A stretch of DNA of 64,000 nucleotides, from positions 92,109 through 156,108 of the forward strand of contig NZ_VOLC01000017.1 in the NCBI RefSeq assembly GCF_009797935.1. Reading direction: 5' to 3'. The notes beneath the pieces are model-generated. The model did not search any database. It was not told where the DNA came from and saw only the letters and a program-made list of their open reading frames with translations. Below are positions 27,645 to 36,561 of the stretch, piece after piece (position 1 is the first letter of the stretch; each line of letters begins with the position of its first letter). The stretch is from Lunatibacter salilacus. Lineage in GTDB: Bacteria > Bacteroidota > Bacteroidia > Cytophagales > Cyclobacteriaceae. Made by a program: the position numbers and the translations under genes.

Positions 27645-30392
27645 TTAAGCCATTTGGTTGATTTCTATGCTTTCGGGGTCAATCTGTAGGAGTTGAGCGG
27701 GCAGGATGGCACCTCCTGCCCATCTTGACTTGCGGGACATTAACAAAAAATGAGGGCTGGAAAATGGGTTTTGGCCACCGATTTGATCCAGGTCGACAGC
27801 AATCACCCCTTCAACAGTTTGAATAGCAGCAATGACCTCGCTTGGCGTTACGCTTTGCCCAAAGTTCCTTGATCTGAAATTGAAGCTGGAAACCAACATT
27901 TCCCTTATCTTGGTTTTTACCTTGTCCTCCAAGTAATCTTGGTGAATTTTAACTTTGGCAATGACGTTGAATAGCAGCTTTTCAAATGAATTGATGACAA
28001 CCGGAAAGTTTTCATGCCGGGCATCGTCAATGGCCTTCAGCAATCTGGTTTTTAGTGAATCGTCAATTGCTCCCTCGCTGGCAGAGGCGACAGTGAGGTG
28101 TACAATGCGAACTTCCCCTTTCCACATTAAATCTGCCCGGGCTTTTCCGATGCCAGCATAAGCATTTGCAAAATTTTCGTAGTCCAATACCGAAACAATT
28201 CTATCCAGGGTGAGTACGGTCAATGGGGAATTGCTCCGGATATTCTCTATGGCCTCAGGTTCGTCGGCACCGGTTGCAGGCAGTGGATTTATCACAGACT
28301 TGATGCCTAATTGTGGTGTCATTAACAGAGATAGCTCTCCGGCTTTAACTTCCCCCTCCATTCCAATGCCTACCCTGTATTTGGCCCTGATATTTCCAGA
28401 CCCTGAGGGCAATCTTGCACCTGTGATACCATCGCCGAACTGTATGCTTGTAGTTCCATCATCCTCTGCCCTGGTGACGAAGCCCCTGTCATTGGTCGAT
28501 TTGCCATATAGCGTTGGGAATTCTTTCCATTTGATGTTGTTGACCCTGATTTCAAGTGTTGTTGCATGTCCGGTAGTGGTATCGGAAGAGGGAATATAAG
28601 TCAGCGGTTTTTGCTTTAATTTGAATTTTTGGAAAAACAGTGAACCGTATCCACTGCCCAGAATCTCTGACTTGGTCTCGCCATGTGTAGCAAGCGCTAT
28701 GTTAGCATTGATTTCCACAGTGTGTCTTAGATAAACATTCGAAAGTGATACTTTCAATTTGATTTTGTCCGGACCTTCTATTTTTTCGATTTCACAAAGT
28801 TCGCTTACGATTTTAGGTTTATTTAAGGAGGTTGCGGGTTCTGGAGCATTAGTGGTTCTTGGAAGTTCGTAGGGAATCAGATCTTTATGCAATGCTTCCA
28901 GATACCCTTCTGAATTGTTATACCGAACAATCCACTTGATTTTCCCATTGTCCAATTGGATTGGGGTTTGTAGCACATCCAAGATTACTCCTGTTTTAAG
29001 GTGGATTGAAGATGAACCGGTAGGGTAAAAGGTAAGGTTTTTGGTTACCACATTGATTGTGCTTCCTGTTCTGACATATTGCTCTCTTGGTGTTACCTGT
29101 ACCTGTTTCAATAATTGGCCTCTCAAAATCAGAAACTGGCCTTCCCTGAGTTCTGGTTGTTCTTTGTCAAGTTCTATAATATTGCCAAAAACGGGGGACA
29201 AAATCGGTGCTTTTGCAAGTTCTAATAATTCACTCTGTGCCAGTACAACTGTGTCTCTAAGGGGGAAATCCTTAAGGTTCTCATCCGTATCCAACAGTAA
29301 TTTTGATGATTTTGAGGCAAGGGAAAAATTGGTTTGAGCACCGTCCGTAGCTTCTTTTACCCTGTACAATTCTGCGTAGTCAGGTTCTATCAAGGCCAAC
29401 CAGCTATCGGTTAATATTTTTGGATAAATAGCATCCAGAAAAATGGTTTTACTTGAAGGATTGGTGATTTCAAAATTCGCCCATTCAATTGGGCTTGTTG
29501 ATTCATTTACCATTGATGTATCAATGACCGAGGTCAATAGTCTTACGTCAGGTGCATTATACCCAAACAATGCGGCCCGCTGTCTGAACACATAGACTTT
29601 TACCATATTGGATGAAAGGTTTACCAATGGTATTTCATGACCTAGGCCTTCTCGCCATGTTATTAGGGTGTGTTTTTTTTTTACATCAACTGTTACGGAT
29701 TCTACGGTATTGATGTCCCATCTTTCACTTCCAGGATTGGCGATTCGCTCATCTCCTACAACCAAAATCAGGTCGCCAATCTGCAATTGGGTACTTGTCC
29801 CTTGCAAGTACAACTGGGTGCTCCCTTTTATCAGAAGCTGCGTTTCACTTAGTTTTGGTTTTATGGCATTCCACTGGGTCCTGGCTCGAATCTCCTCAAT
29901 GGTCTCGAAAATTTGGGGCTTCTCGTCCTGTCCTGGAATGCTTTGCACCTTCATGCCTATTGGTGCGATGGCTTCCAGGGGCGCTCCGGGCGCTTCTTCC
30001 ATTGAAAATGCAAGCCAAGTGCTTGCTGCCACTCCGGGATTGGGGCGGTAGCTGATATGCCTTGCCAATTCAACCAACGACAACCGCTCCACCGCAGTCC
30101 GAAGATATCCTTCGTTGAGGAAGCGCTCGTTGTAAAAAGTAAGCACATCAAGCACGGTTGCCCAAGCATCTATCAAGGCAATTGTATGGTCGTTATTTTC
30201 ACGGGTCGTAAGTTGTCGAAGTATTTCCGACTCGGACAGACCCCGCAGCATGGATTCCTTGAAAGTTCCGTGTGTTCCAATTCGGAACATCAGCGCACTA
30301 AGTCCGGTATCATTGTGAATTATCTGCGGGGTAAGAAATTCCACTCCCCTACAGCATCCACAGTTGTCCAATGTTTTTTCAATTGAGTTCAT
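27645..30392 (-). CDS. Baseplate wedge protein (baseplate J-like, second paralogue)
   Basis: A 915-residue protein of the putative baseplate assembly family. Early motifs include CGCCRGVEFLTP and LIDAWATVLDVLTFYNERFLNEGYLRTA; the C-terminal third has the J-like core (LDRIVSVLDYENFANAYAGIGKARADL, then SEGAIDDSLKTRLLKAIDDARHENFPVVI). Such proteins form the inner baseplate ring of contractile injection particles (Afp11/Afp12-like). Its start overlaps the stop of the preceding gene by 4 bp. It is a distant paralogue of the preceding 807-residue protein: both share the TERxxxxL...Y and WTGxWxTVxLTI-type regions in the same order. Confidence 0.85.
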   Translation of the reverse strand: MNSIEKTLDNCGCCRGVEFLTPQIIHNDTGLSALMFRIGTHGTFKESMLRGLSESEILRQLTTRENNDHTIALIDAWATVLDVLTFYNERFLNEGYLRTAVERLSLVELARHISYRPNPGVAASTWLAFSMEEAPGAPLEAIAPIGMKVQSIPGQDEKPQIFETIEEIRARTQWNAIKPKLSETQLLIKGSTQLYLQGTSTQLQIGDLILVVGDERIANPGSERWDINTVESVTVDVKKKHTLITWREGLGHEIPLVNLSSNMVKVYVFRQRAALFGYNAPDVRLLTSVIDTSMVNESTSPIEWANFEITNPSSKTIFLDAIYPKILTDSWLALIEPDYAELYRVKEATDGAQTNFSLASKSSKLLLDTDENLKDFPLRDTVVLAQSELLELAKAPILSPVFGNIIELDKEQPELREGQFLILRGQLLKQVQVTPREQYVRTGSTINVVTKNLTFYPTGSSSIHLKTGVILDVLQTPIQLDNGKIKWIVRYNNSEGYLEALHKDLIPYELPRTTNAPEPATSLNKPKIVSELCEIEKIEGPDKIKLKVSLSNVYLRHTVEINANIALATHGETKSEILGSGYGSLFFQKFKLKQKPLTYIPSSDTTTGHATTLEIRVNNIKWKEFPTLYGKSTNDRGFVTRAEDDGTTSIQFGDGITGARLPSGSGNIRAKYRVGIGMEGEVKAGELSLLMTPQLGIKSVINPLPATGADEPEAIENIRSNSPLTVLTLDRIVSVLDYENFANAYAGIGKARADLMWKGEVRIVHLTVASASEGAIDDSLKTRLLKAIDDARHENFPVVINSFEKLLFNVIAKVKIHQDYLEDKVKTKIREMLVSSFNFRSRNFGQSVTPSEVIAAIQTVEGVIAVDLDQIGGQNPFSSPHFLLMSRKSRWAGGAILPAQLLQIDPESIEINQMA

Positions 30393-32812
30393 AATCCGCC
30401 ATACATATAAAAATTGATTTTTCCGTTCTCGGGAAAGTTGGGGTCGTTGTCCAGCCTGATTATTTCACTCTCTTTCGGCATCAGCCTGCCATTTGTTATC
30501 TCCTGATTTGCTGGCCTGCCCTGCCGCTTAAGGGTTTTCATTTCAACTGAAGCAACACCCTCAACGGCCATTGCCCGTTGGTAAATGGCGCTCAGGTAAA
30601 CAGGTTGTCCGAAGGTGAATTCGTCTGGATGGAAAAAGCCCTTTTTAAAGTTGGGCAGGTCAAAACTGCTGAATTCTTCCAATAGGTTTTCTTTGACATT
30701 GCTCCTAAAATAGCCGGAGTTTACGCAAACATTCAATTCAATTTCCAATGATACAAATACAGGTGGTCGAATTTCAAGGTCATAGCCAGCCATTCGGTAT
30801 TTTTCGAGGTGATCATATATTTCCTGTTTGAACTCTTTGTCGATTTCCAATCCATTCCTGCGGTCTATTGTCAAAAAAACAGTGTGCCAGCTCCCGGTCC
30901 ACCTAAAGTTTGCCATAGCTTTTTGCACTTGTTGATGCAACTCTGTTTTAGCCACATAGTCGGCTTCAGTTACGGCCCTTTCTTGGGTCTTGAAAGCTTC
31001 AGGTGCATATTGGCGCACCTCTTCTATAGTTTCCGGTTGTTTGCCTCCCTGAGCAGGAAGAGGGTTTCGCACTTTCAGCATACCCGCTTGGGGCCACAAT
31101 ACCCTACCTAATGAGTCGGACCCGACATTTCCTTCAAGCCCGTTGCCTATTCTGTACCTGGCTTTGGGCTGAAAGCCCTGTCCCGGTTTTTTGCCTAAGA
31201 TATCGTCCCCAAACCGGATACGTACGGTATGGTCTGTTTCTATTTCTGCTACAAACTCATTGGTGAAACGGTCGCTGGCCAACAAGTCGCGCTTGGCTTT
31301 CCAAACCTCGGTGCCATTCAAGAGTTCAATTGCAGGATTCGCTTGATGGGGGTTTTGATGGAGTACCCTGGAAGCTGGGCCCTCAATTGGATAGGCTGCG
31401 TGCACCGTGACGCCAATGTCGGGCAACAGTGGCCTGAAAAGCCCTTTTTCAGAAGCAGATTCAGGAATTAATTTTTCTGCCTCAACGGTTATGCCATGGT
31501 CTGCAAGCACCACATTGCCCCTTGCCACGCTCAATCCTTGAATCATTACTCCTTGGATGATTGCACTTACGCAAAGTGGAAATGGAAGCGCGTCTTCTTC
31601 CTGCCATAAGATTTCACAGACCTCAATGCCGTTCAGTACATCTTGTTTTTTCTCGACACTTTCCAACCGAACCGGATGGCGATGGGTAGGATCGGCATCG
31701 GCTATAAGTCCAGTCGTAGGGCCAATCACTTCCTCCAATATCAGTACCTGTCCTTTTTCCAGGAATAAATCCTGTTGCCCCTTATTGTATAAAGTCGCAC
31801 TGGTAGATCCCTTTGGCAAGCAACAGCTTGTGTCGTCCCAAGTATAAAAATCAATTTTGTTCTGCGATTGGTGAAGGGTTATTCCGTCCACTGATTCAAA
31901 GACAATCACGCCTCTTTCATGCAGCTTTTTATCAAGGTCATTTGGGTGTATGCTTATTTCGTTTCCATTCCCTTTGGTTAGCAAAATGGTATGCGCTGGC
32001 AAGTTTGCCCCATCAGTACTACTTCCGGATTCCACCTCAAAGGTTAGCCAGGTCCTGGCGTTGCAGCCGTCGTGCACATGATAGTCCAATAGCCTGGCAT
32101 GACGTCTTGCGGAAATCCTCTTTCTGGATTTAAACAGGTATGCCTCGGTTGCCACCGCATCCTGGTAATAACTTAGGTGGTCGCCTGTATAGGCAAGTAT
32201 TTCAACCAAGGCAATCTGTAGGTCGGCGGCATTTCTTTCTGTCCAATCCGGGGTCAGAAGGCTCAATCTGTCTAACATCAAATGTCTGAAACTCGCATAA
32301 TCCTTTGCCAAATAGTCAATCCTTGGTTCAATCGGCACTACCTCATAGCAGTTGTCCTTGGTTTTACAGTCAAAGTCGCTGGGGCAACCTGCCTTGAAAG
32401 AAAACGCAACAAACGCCAACTGGGCATCAAAATCAGCCGGAGGGGATATATCAGTAGGTGACGCAACAAGCCTGAAAATGTACATGGAAAAATCCCCCGC
32501 ATTGTCAACCTGTATGGTCAGTACCTCATTGACGGAGGCAACCGACACCACCTTGATGTTTTGGATTCTTGTACCCCCTTCAATTTTTATGTTATCTAAG
32601 GCAAGCGGTGGTCCAGTGGGCACTCCGCCAACATCCCCAGGCAAGGGCCGAAGAAAGTGGATTTCAAGAGTTTTTTGGTCAAAAGAATCCACCTCCAAAT
32701 AATCAATGCCGTTTAGCGCATTAAGACCCGGTCCCAAAGGGCTATTGATTACCCGGATTCGCCTTGTTTGATTTTTGCAGTAGTATTGCATGGCGTCAAT
32801 AAACTCTTTCAA
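30389..32812 (-). CDS. Baseplate wedge protein (baseplate J-like, first paralogue)
   Basis: An 807-residue baseplate assembly protein. The segment IDYLAKDYASFRHLMLDRLSLL then WTERNAADLQIALVEILAYTGDHLSYYQDAVATEAYL (about 170-230) is the hallmark of this family, and ERAVTEADYVAKTELHQQVQKA followed by a beta-rich C-terminal core gives the J domain. It forms the wedge with the next gene product and gp25. The start codon lies inside the gp25 gene (17 bp overlap), implying translational coupling. Confidence 0.87.
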   Translation of the reverse strand: MKEFIDAMQYYCKNQTRRIRVINSPLGPGLNALNGIDYLEVDSFDQKTLEIHFLRPLPGDVGGVPTGPPLALDNIKIEGGTRIQNIKVVSVASVNEVLTIQVDNAGDFSMYIFRLVASPTDISPPADFDAQLAFVAFSFKAGCPSDFDCKTKDNCYEVVPIEPRIDYLAKDYASFRHLMLDRLSLLTPDWTERNAADLQIALVEILAYTGDHLSYYQDAVATEAYLFKSRKRISARRHARLLDYHVHDGCNARTWLTFEVESGSSTDGANLPAHTILLTKGNGNEISIHPNDLDKKLHERGVIVFESVDGITLHQSQNKIDFYTWDDTSCCLPKGSTSATLYNKGQQDLFLEKGQVLILEEVIGPTTGLIADADPTHRHPVRLESVEKKQDVLNGIEVCEILWQEEDALPFPLCVSAIIQGVMIQGLSVARGNVVLADHGITVEAEKLIPESASEKGLFRPLLPDIGVTVHAAYPIEGPASRVLHQNPHQANPAIELLNGTEVWKAKRDLLASDRFTNEFVAEIETDHTVRIRFGDDILGKKPGQGFQPKARYRIGNGLEGNVGSDSLGRVLWPQAGMLKVRNPLPAQGGKQPETIEEVRQYAPEAFKTQERAVTEADYVAKTELHQQVQKAMANFRWTGSWHTVFLTIDRRNGLEIDKEFKQEIYDHLEKYRMAGYDLEIRPPVFVSLEIELNVCVNSGYFRSNVKENLLEEFSSFDLPNFKKGFFHPDEFTFGQPVYLSAIYQRAMAVEGVASVEMKTLKRQGRPANQEITNGRLMPKESEIIRLDNDPNFPENGKINFYMYGGL

Positions 32813-33152
32813 AAACTGCTTCCATAATGGCTGTCATCCCTATCTCAGAATATTGAATTTGGACCTGTAATGTAGAATCCAGGATTTCAATCCTTACTTC
32901 TTCTACTTCGATTTCCTCACTCAACCATTCCAGTAGTGCTCCCTTCACCAAGAATTGAAGAGTAGAAATCAGTTCCAAACTGTTCGGTTCAAATACCAAT
33001 TGGTTTAATCCACAACCGAATGTAGGCCTGTTTACCCTCTCCCCAGGAGAAGTGAAAAGCACTTGTTTGATCATGTCCCGAATATGGTCACTTCGGTCTG
33101 TGGTATCCGTCCGCCCGTTGACCCTAACCTGGTATGGAAAATTAATGTTCAT
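32796..33152 (-). CDS. gp25-like baseplate wedge protein
   Basis: A 118-residue GPW/gp25 family member. SDHIRDMIKQVLFTSPGERVNRPTFGCGLNQLVFEPN is the conserved central block; the C-terminal strand contains EIEVEEVRIEI. In contractile systems this small subunit starts sheath polymerisation and joins the J-like wedge. Length is normal for the family. It sits between the PAAR-like tip (32 bp) and the first J-like gene, which it overlaps. Confidence 0.9.
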   Translation of the reverse strand: MNINFPYQVRVNGRTDTTDRSDHIRDMIKQVLFTSPGERVNRPTFGCGLNQLVFEPNSLELISTLQFLVKGALLEWLSEEIEVEEVRIEILDSTLQVQIQYSEIGMTAIMEAVFERVY

Positions 33153-33184
33153 GTGCGTTAAAAAGGGACATCCAATTGTTTAAA

Positions 33185-33505
33185 TTAAACTCCTGTGACC
33201 CTGGTTTGCGTAGCTACGATAAGTAGAGGGGTTCCGTTTGGTGTGCAATTAGCCTGGCTGTCCAGTAGAAGGACAGGCATCCCATTTGCGGTAATGCGGG
33301 AAGCAGCAGTGATCCATTGAGCAGTGATGCATGGCACATGACTATTGCCTACGTGAAACGGGCAGGCAGAAATAGAATAGGGTGATGGTTTCATCACAAT
33401 GGGATTGCCCATCAGGGTAACCCGTTCGTTTGTGACTGTAGGCACGGCCTGCCCGCCATGCGTGCATTTTACGGTCGCTCCAAGATGTAGCAAAAATCCT
33501 GGCAT
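33185..33505 (-). CDS. PAAR-like spike tip protein
   Basis: A 106-residue protein with MPGFLLHLGATVKCTHGG, SACPFH, CITAQWITAASRI and a C-terminal LLLDSQANCTPNGTP. The short Gly/Pro/Cys-rich layout matches the PAAR-like proteins that sharpen the VgrG/gpV spike (Afp10-like). The Cys and His residues could bind a metal ion as in PAAR tips. It follows the spike gene with a 12 bp gap. Confidence 0.8.
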   Translation of the reverse strand: MPGFLLHLGATVKCTHGGQAVPTVTNERVTLMGNPIVMKPSPYSISACPFHVGNSHVPCITAQWITAASRITANGMPVLLLDSQANCTPNGTPLLIVATQTRVTGV

Positions 33506-33517
33506 ATAAGAAAATGT

Positions 33518-34027
33518 CTAATTGATTACCATTCCGTCCCTATTGATAGCGACTTCGGTGCCTTTCATGATGATGCTGGCGCCTTTTCCATTCTCAATAT
33601 AAATGCCCTCGTCATTGACAATAATGGAAGCACCATTTGCACTTTTCAACATGATTCCGCCGTTACTGCCTGTAAAGTCGCTTAGTACGATGGAATTCTG
33701 TCCTGCTGTTTGGAGCACGATGTTGGGAGACTCCGGAATACCAGCAAGCGCCAATTCGGGAACCTCGGACTGATTTTCCCAAAACCCTCCTATCCAAATT
33801 GGATAGTCCAGGTTTCCCGCTTCAAATTCAACCCATACCCATGAGTCGATAATCGGAACAAAATAAGTGCCCATATTTGGCCCAGCAATCGGTACACAGG
33901 GCATGGCCCAGCTTGAGGTATCCAAACCAGTTACATCGGGAAGTTTTACTAATATCCGGCCTCTTTTCTCTGGATCAATATTCTCCTTCACCACTCCTCG
34001 ATACTTTCCATAATATTTCTCTTCCAT
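33518..34027 (-). CDS. Baseplate spike protein (gpV/VgrG C-terminal type)
   Basis: A 169-residue protein starting with an OB-fold (YYGKYRGVVKENIDPEKRGRILVKLP, WAMPCVPIAG, GTYFVPIIDSWVWVEFEAGN, PIWIGGFW). A repetitive beta-helical tail follows (IVLSDFTGSNGGIMLKS, ASIIVNDEGIYIENG, ASIIMKGTEVAINRDG). This is the trimeric spike (gp5/VgrG needle). The matching N-terminal hub half is encoded by the gene just upstream, so hub and spike are separate polypeptides here. Confidence 0.87.
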   Translation of the reverse strand: MEEKYYGKYRGVVKENIDPEKRGRILVKLPDVTGLDTSSWAMPCVPIAGPNMGTYFVPIIDSWVWVEFEAGNLDYPIWIGGFWENQSEVPELALAGIPESPNIVLQTAGQNSIVLSDFTGSNGGIMLKSANGASIIVNDEGIYIENGKGASIIMKGTEVAINRDGMVIN

Positions 34028-34037
34028 AGATATACTG

Positions 34038-35171
34038 TTAAACTAGTACCCTTTTTTCGGTAGAGACCAACCCGTTTCTGGACAAAGTAAAATCTTGTTT
34101 GTATTCTCCCCGCTTGATTTTATGGGTCACACTCTTGACGTAATATAGCCCATTAAAAGCTTCACATGCGCCACGTACCCCTACCAATGCTCTTGCCTTA
34201 AGAACCTGCCCGTAGCGCAACACGTTAAGTGTTCCCGAACCAGTTAAAGCATCGGCTGTTCTGGATGCCTCCGCTAATCCAAGCGCTTTTGCCTGCACGG
34301 GCTTAAGGTGGGCTGTGTTTCTTATTTTTGGAAACCTGCTTGCGAATGGCGGTATTGATCCAAGTGGAGGATTCAATGAGTTGATGTCCGATACTGGTAT
34401 TGTTATGGAATCAGATTCATTAGTCTCCTCATTTTGAATATAAACAACGGGAATTTCCTTGGAATCCCCATTAAAGGTGAAGTTAAGTGATTCAATGTTG
34501 GTGTGAATGTCCATATTGATGTTTAATGCAGGCTGCGGGGGGCCTACTTTCAGTTCTGGGCCCCAATAGGCGGTACTAGAGCCTGGGGAGGGGCCTGGTT
34601 CTAAATAAAATACATGTCCGACATCTCTCGCTAGCAATTTAACGTAGTCCAAATCAGTCCCTTGGTGAATGGGGATCCTATTGGAGCGAATCGGCATGTC
34701 CTTGAAAACACTGTCAATCACATTGGATACTATTCCAAACTCTGCGTATTTTTCGATAATCTGGGCAACACGTGCTTCCGCAGGCATATCCGGATATGGG
34801 ATGCCCGTGAAAGGTTTCAGGTTCATCACAGTCGTAAGATCAAAACCATTTACAGTCAAAATGGATTGACCGGTCTGAACGTTGGGAGAAAGTTGATGGG
34901 TGGAAATCACGCCGTCTATGAGTACATGTTGCCTGCCTTTGATGTTTACCAGGATGATAACCCGAATTAATGGACCAACCTTGGCCAATAGAAGCAGCAA
35001 AGCATTTAGGGGAGATTTCGAACTAAAAGCAAAGCTCAACTGAAAACCACTGTCTGAACTAGCCGAGTTTGTAACTTCTACATCTATAAGTGCGTCAAGG
35101 ACTGCCTTAGCCACTGGCTCTGGTACCATATGACCAATCATTAACGACAGTTGAACATTCCCCTTTAACAT
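34038..35171 (-). CDS. Baseplate hub protein (gpD / late control D-like)
   Basis: The coding part begins at ATG 35171 (MLKGNVQLSLMIG), 2 bp after the LysM gene stop, giving 377 residues. The same frame is open further upstream, but there it only overlaps the LysM gene in another frame and has no meaningful sequence. The body contains IRVIILVNIKGRQHVLIDGVISTHQL, TDLDYVKLLARDVGHVFYLEPG and a C-terminal GVRGACEAFNGLYYVKSVTHKIKRGEYKQDFTLSRNG, the typical gp27/gpD arrangement of two barrel domains. It forms the hub carrying the spike at the base of the tube. Confidence 0.85.
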   Translation of the reverse strand: MLKGNVQLSLMIGHMVPEPVAKAVLDALIDVEVTNSASSDSGFQLSFAFSSKSPLNALLLLLAKVGPLIRVIILVNIKGRQHVLIDGVISTHQLSPNVQTGQSILTVNGFDLTTVMNLKPFTGIPYPDMPAEARVAQIIEKYAEFGIVSNVIDSVFKDMPIRSNRIPIHQGTDLDYVKLLARDVGHVFYLEPGPSPGSSTAYWGPELKVGPPQPALNINMDIHTNIESLNFTFNGDSKEIPVVYIQNEETNESDSITIPVSDINSLNPPLGSIPPFASRFPKIRNTAHLKPVQAKALGLAEASRTADALTGSGTLNVLRYGQVLKARALVGVRGACEAFNGLYYVKSVTHKIKRGEYKQDFTLSRNGLVSTEKRVLV

Positions 35172-35173
35172 TC

Positions 35174-35527
35174 TTAAAATCCTGAAGCGGATGGAATACG
35201 AAGCAGGTTGCCTGCCTTTTCGATCAATTCTTGTGGCTTCATGACCCCATTGGCATCGGCCACCTGCCAGAATTGTTCCGGATCTCCCAGATACATGGCA
35301 GTGATGTTGTCGAGGCGCTCGCCATCTGCGACCCGATGCCTTTGTTGGCTGCTGTAAAATTCTGGGGGTGGTACAAATCTCCGGCGTAGGTATAAAATAG
35401 CCTCTTCGTCTGGCCCATCCATATGCGTTGTGGCTATTGGATAGTAGCGACTGGTGGCTGGAAAATTGTGCGTAGGCAGGTTCGCCGAATCTACCAGGGC
35501 TTGTATTGGGTCTGTAATTTTTGCCAT
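35174..35527 (-). CDS. LysM-type baseplate protein (short)
   Basis: A 117-residue protein whose C-terminal half (RHRVADGERLDNITAMYLGDP then FWQVADANGVMKPQELIEKAGNLLRIP) is a LysM fold. In contractile injection systems such small LysM proteins sit near the hub (compare gp53 of T4). Start and stop abut their neighbours: the ATG overlaps the previous stop by 1 bp, and the hub ATG follows 2 bp after this stop. Confidence 0.8.
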   Translation of the reverse strand: MAKITDPIQALVDSANLPTHNFPATSRYYPIATTHMDGPDEEAILYLRRRFVPPPEFYSSQQRHRVADGERLDNITAMYLGDPEQFWQVADANGVMKPQELIEKAGNLLRIPSASGF

Positions 35528-36174
35528 TATATGCTGGTTTGGCCAAGCGCCGCTAAGCTGCCCGGCTTGAATTTATCTGCAAGTTTTTCCTTTTGCTTGT
35601 GATAGGCCAGGTAGAGGCTGCCACCTTTGTGTTCAAAGCCCAGGTCGTTGACCGTGAGCACTTTCAGCGTTAGGCTGACTTTGGCCCGGATGGGGTTCAG
35701 GTTGGCATCATATGCTTCTTCTGTGATGCTGAAACTCGTAATCATTACAGGAACAACCCGGTTTTTGCTCCAAACGAACAGTACAAGTGGCCCTTCCATG
35801 GGTATAATTTCCAATGTGCCCGAATTGGCCAGAGAATTATTGGCTATCAGATTGCTACTTTCGGGATAAACAATCCTTTCCAATATCGTAAGCGCGGGCT
35901 GCAAGCCATATTCAAGCGTCTGCTTATCCATAACTTCCAGGTAGTCGGTGGCATCCAATTCCGCTTCGAGCGAATAAATCTCTTCAGGCGGTCCAGTGAG
36001 TCGCAGTGCGTCCGACTGGGATGCGCCCTCCCCTAGTCGCTGTGGTGTTAGGCTGCGGGTCATGGTCTCTGGGTTGTACTGTAAAGGAATGACCTTCTTC
36101 ACCTCCGAGGTATTTGGGTCTAGGAGAACGATGCCGCCTTTCAGGAGCTTGGGAGAGAGGGGGGAGGATGGCAT
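35527..36174 (-). CDS. CIS tube-initiator / Afp7-like baseplate protein
   Basis: A 215-residue protein starting MPSSPLSPKLLKGGIVLLD, with IPLQYNPETMTRSLTPQRLGEG and LRLTGPPEEIYSLEAELDATDYL. This is the N-terminal tube-like domain family of eCIS clusters, which seats the first tube ring on the hub. The C-terminus (VNDLGFEHKGGSLYLAYHKQKEKLADKF) resembles the lead into a LysM domain, which is instead carried by the next gene. The start lies within the end of the preceding gene (34 bp overlap). Confidence 0.82.
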   Translation of the reverse strand: MPSSPLSPKLLKGGIVLLDPNTSEVKKVIPLQYNPETMTRSLTPQRLGEGASQSDALRLTGPPEEIYSLEAELDATDYLEVMDKQTLEYGLQPALTILERIVYPESSNLIANNSLANSGTLEIIPMEGPLVLFVWSKNRVVPVMITSFSITEEAYDANLNPIRAKVSLTLKVLTVNDLGFEHKGGSLYLAYHKQKEKLADKFKPGSLAALGQTSI

Positions 36175-36557
36175 AAATTTTTGAGTTTTGAATGACCTTG
36201 TCGGCTGGCAGCAGCAAATTCCCTACACTTAATGAGCAGTAGCAGACCGATAGCTGGCTTCAATGCCTGCCTTGAAGGAAATGAGTGACTTTCTAATTCA
36301 ATAGTTTTTATTCCTTGATGAATTCCTCCTGCTATGCTTTCTCCAACCTGCCCAGTAGTTGAGTTGGAGGCCAAATATATTTGGCCTCCATTTAGTTTGT
36401 TTACTTGGCCCATGTTAATGAAGCCATGCGACAGGCCCTGTTCTGAAAGTAAGGTAGTGAGGTGCTGCTGTATGGCATGGTTAAGTTCCCTGGTATTCAG
36501 GTGATCTAAGCCTTCCAGCACAATACGGTCGATGTATATTTCAATTTCCTGTGGCAT
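36141..36557 (-). CDS. Small conserved eCIS protein, unknown function
   Basis: A 138-residue frame starting MPQEIEIYIDRIVLEGLDHL, with a middle GQVGESIAGGIHQGI. I recall short proteins with an I.R.VLEGL start and a VG..IA..I..G. motif in many contractile injection clusters between the ATPase and tube-initiator genes; their role is not established. The last ~30 residues (HSKLKNLCHPPPSLPSS) look non-native and overlap the next gene, so the original stop may have been lost. Confidence 0.6.
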   Translation of the reverse strand: MPQEIEIYIDRIVLEGLDHLNTRELNHAIQQHLTTLLSEQGLSHGFINMGQVNKLNGGQIYLASNSTTGQVGESIAGGIHQGIKTIELESHSFPSRQALKPAIGLLLLIKCREFAAASRQGHSKLKNLCHPPPSLPSS

Positions 36558-36561
36558 GGTG

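Noticed and set aside
34038..35546. A 502-codon reading frame covering the hub gene and the LysM gene
   Set aside because: The first ~125 codons overlap the LysM gene in another frame and have no protein-like pattern; the hub protein begins at 35171.
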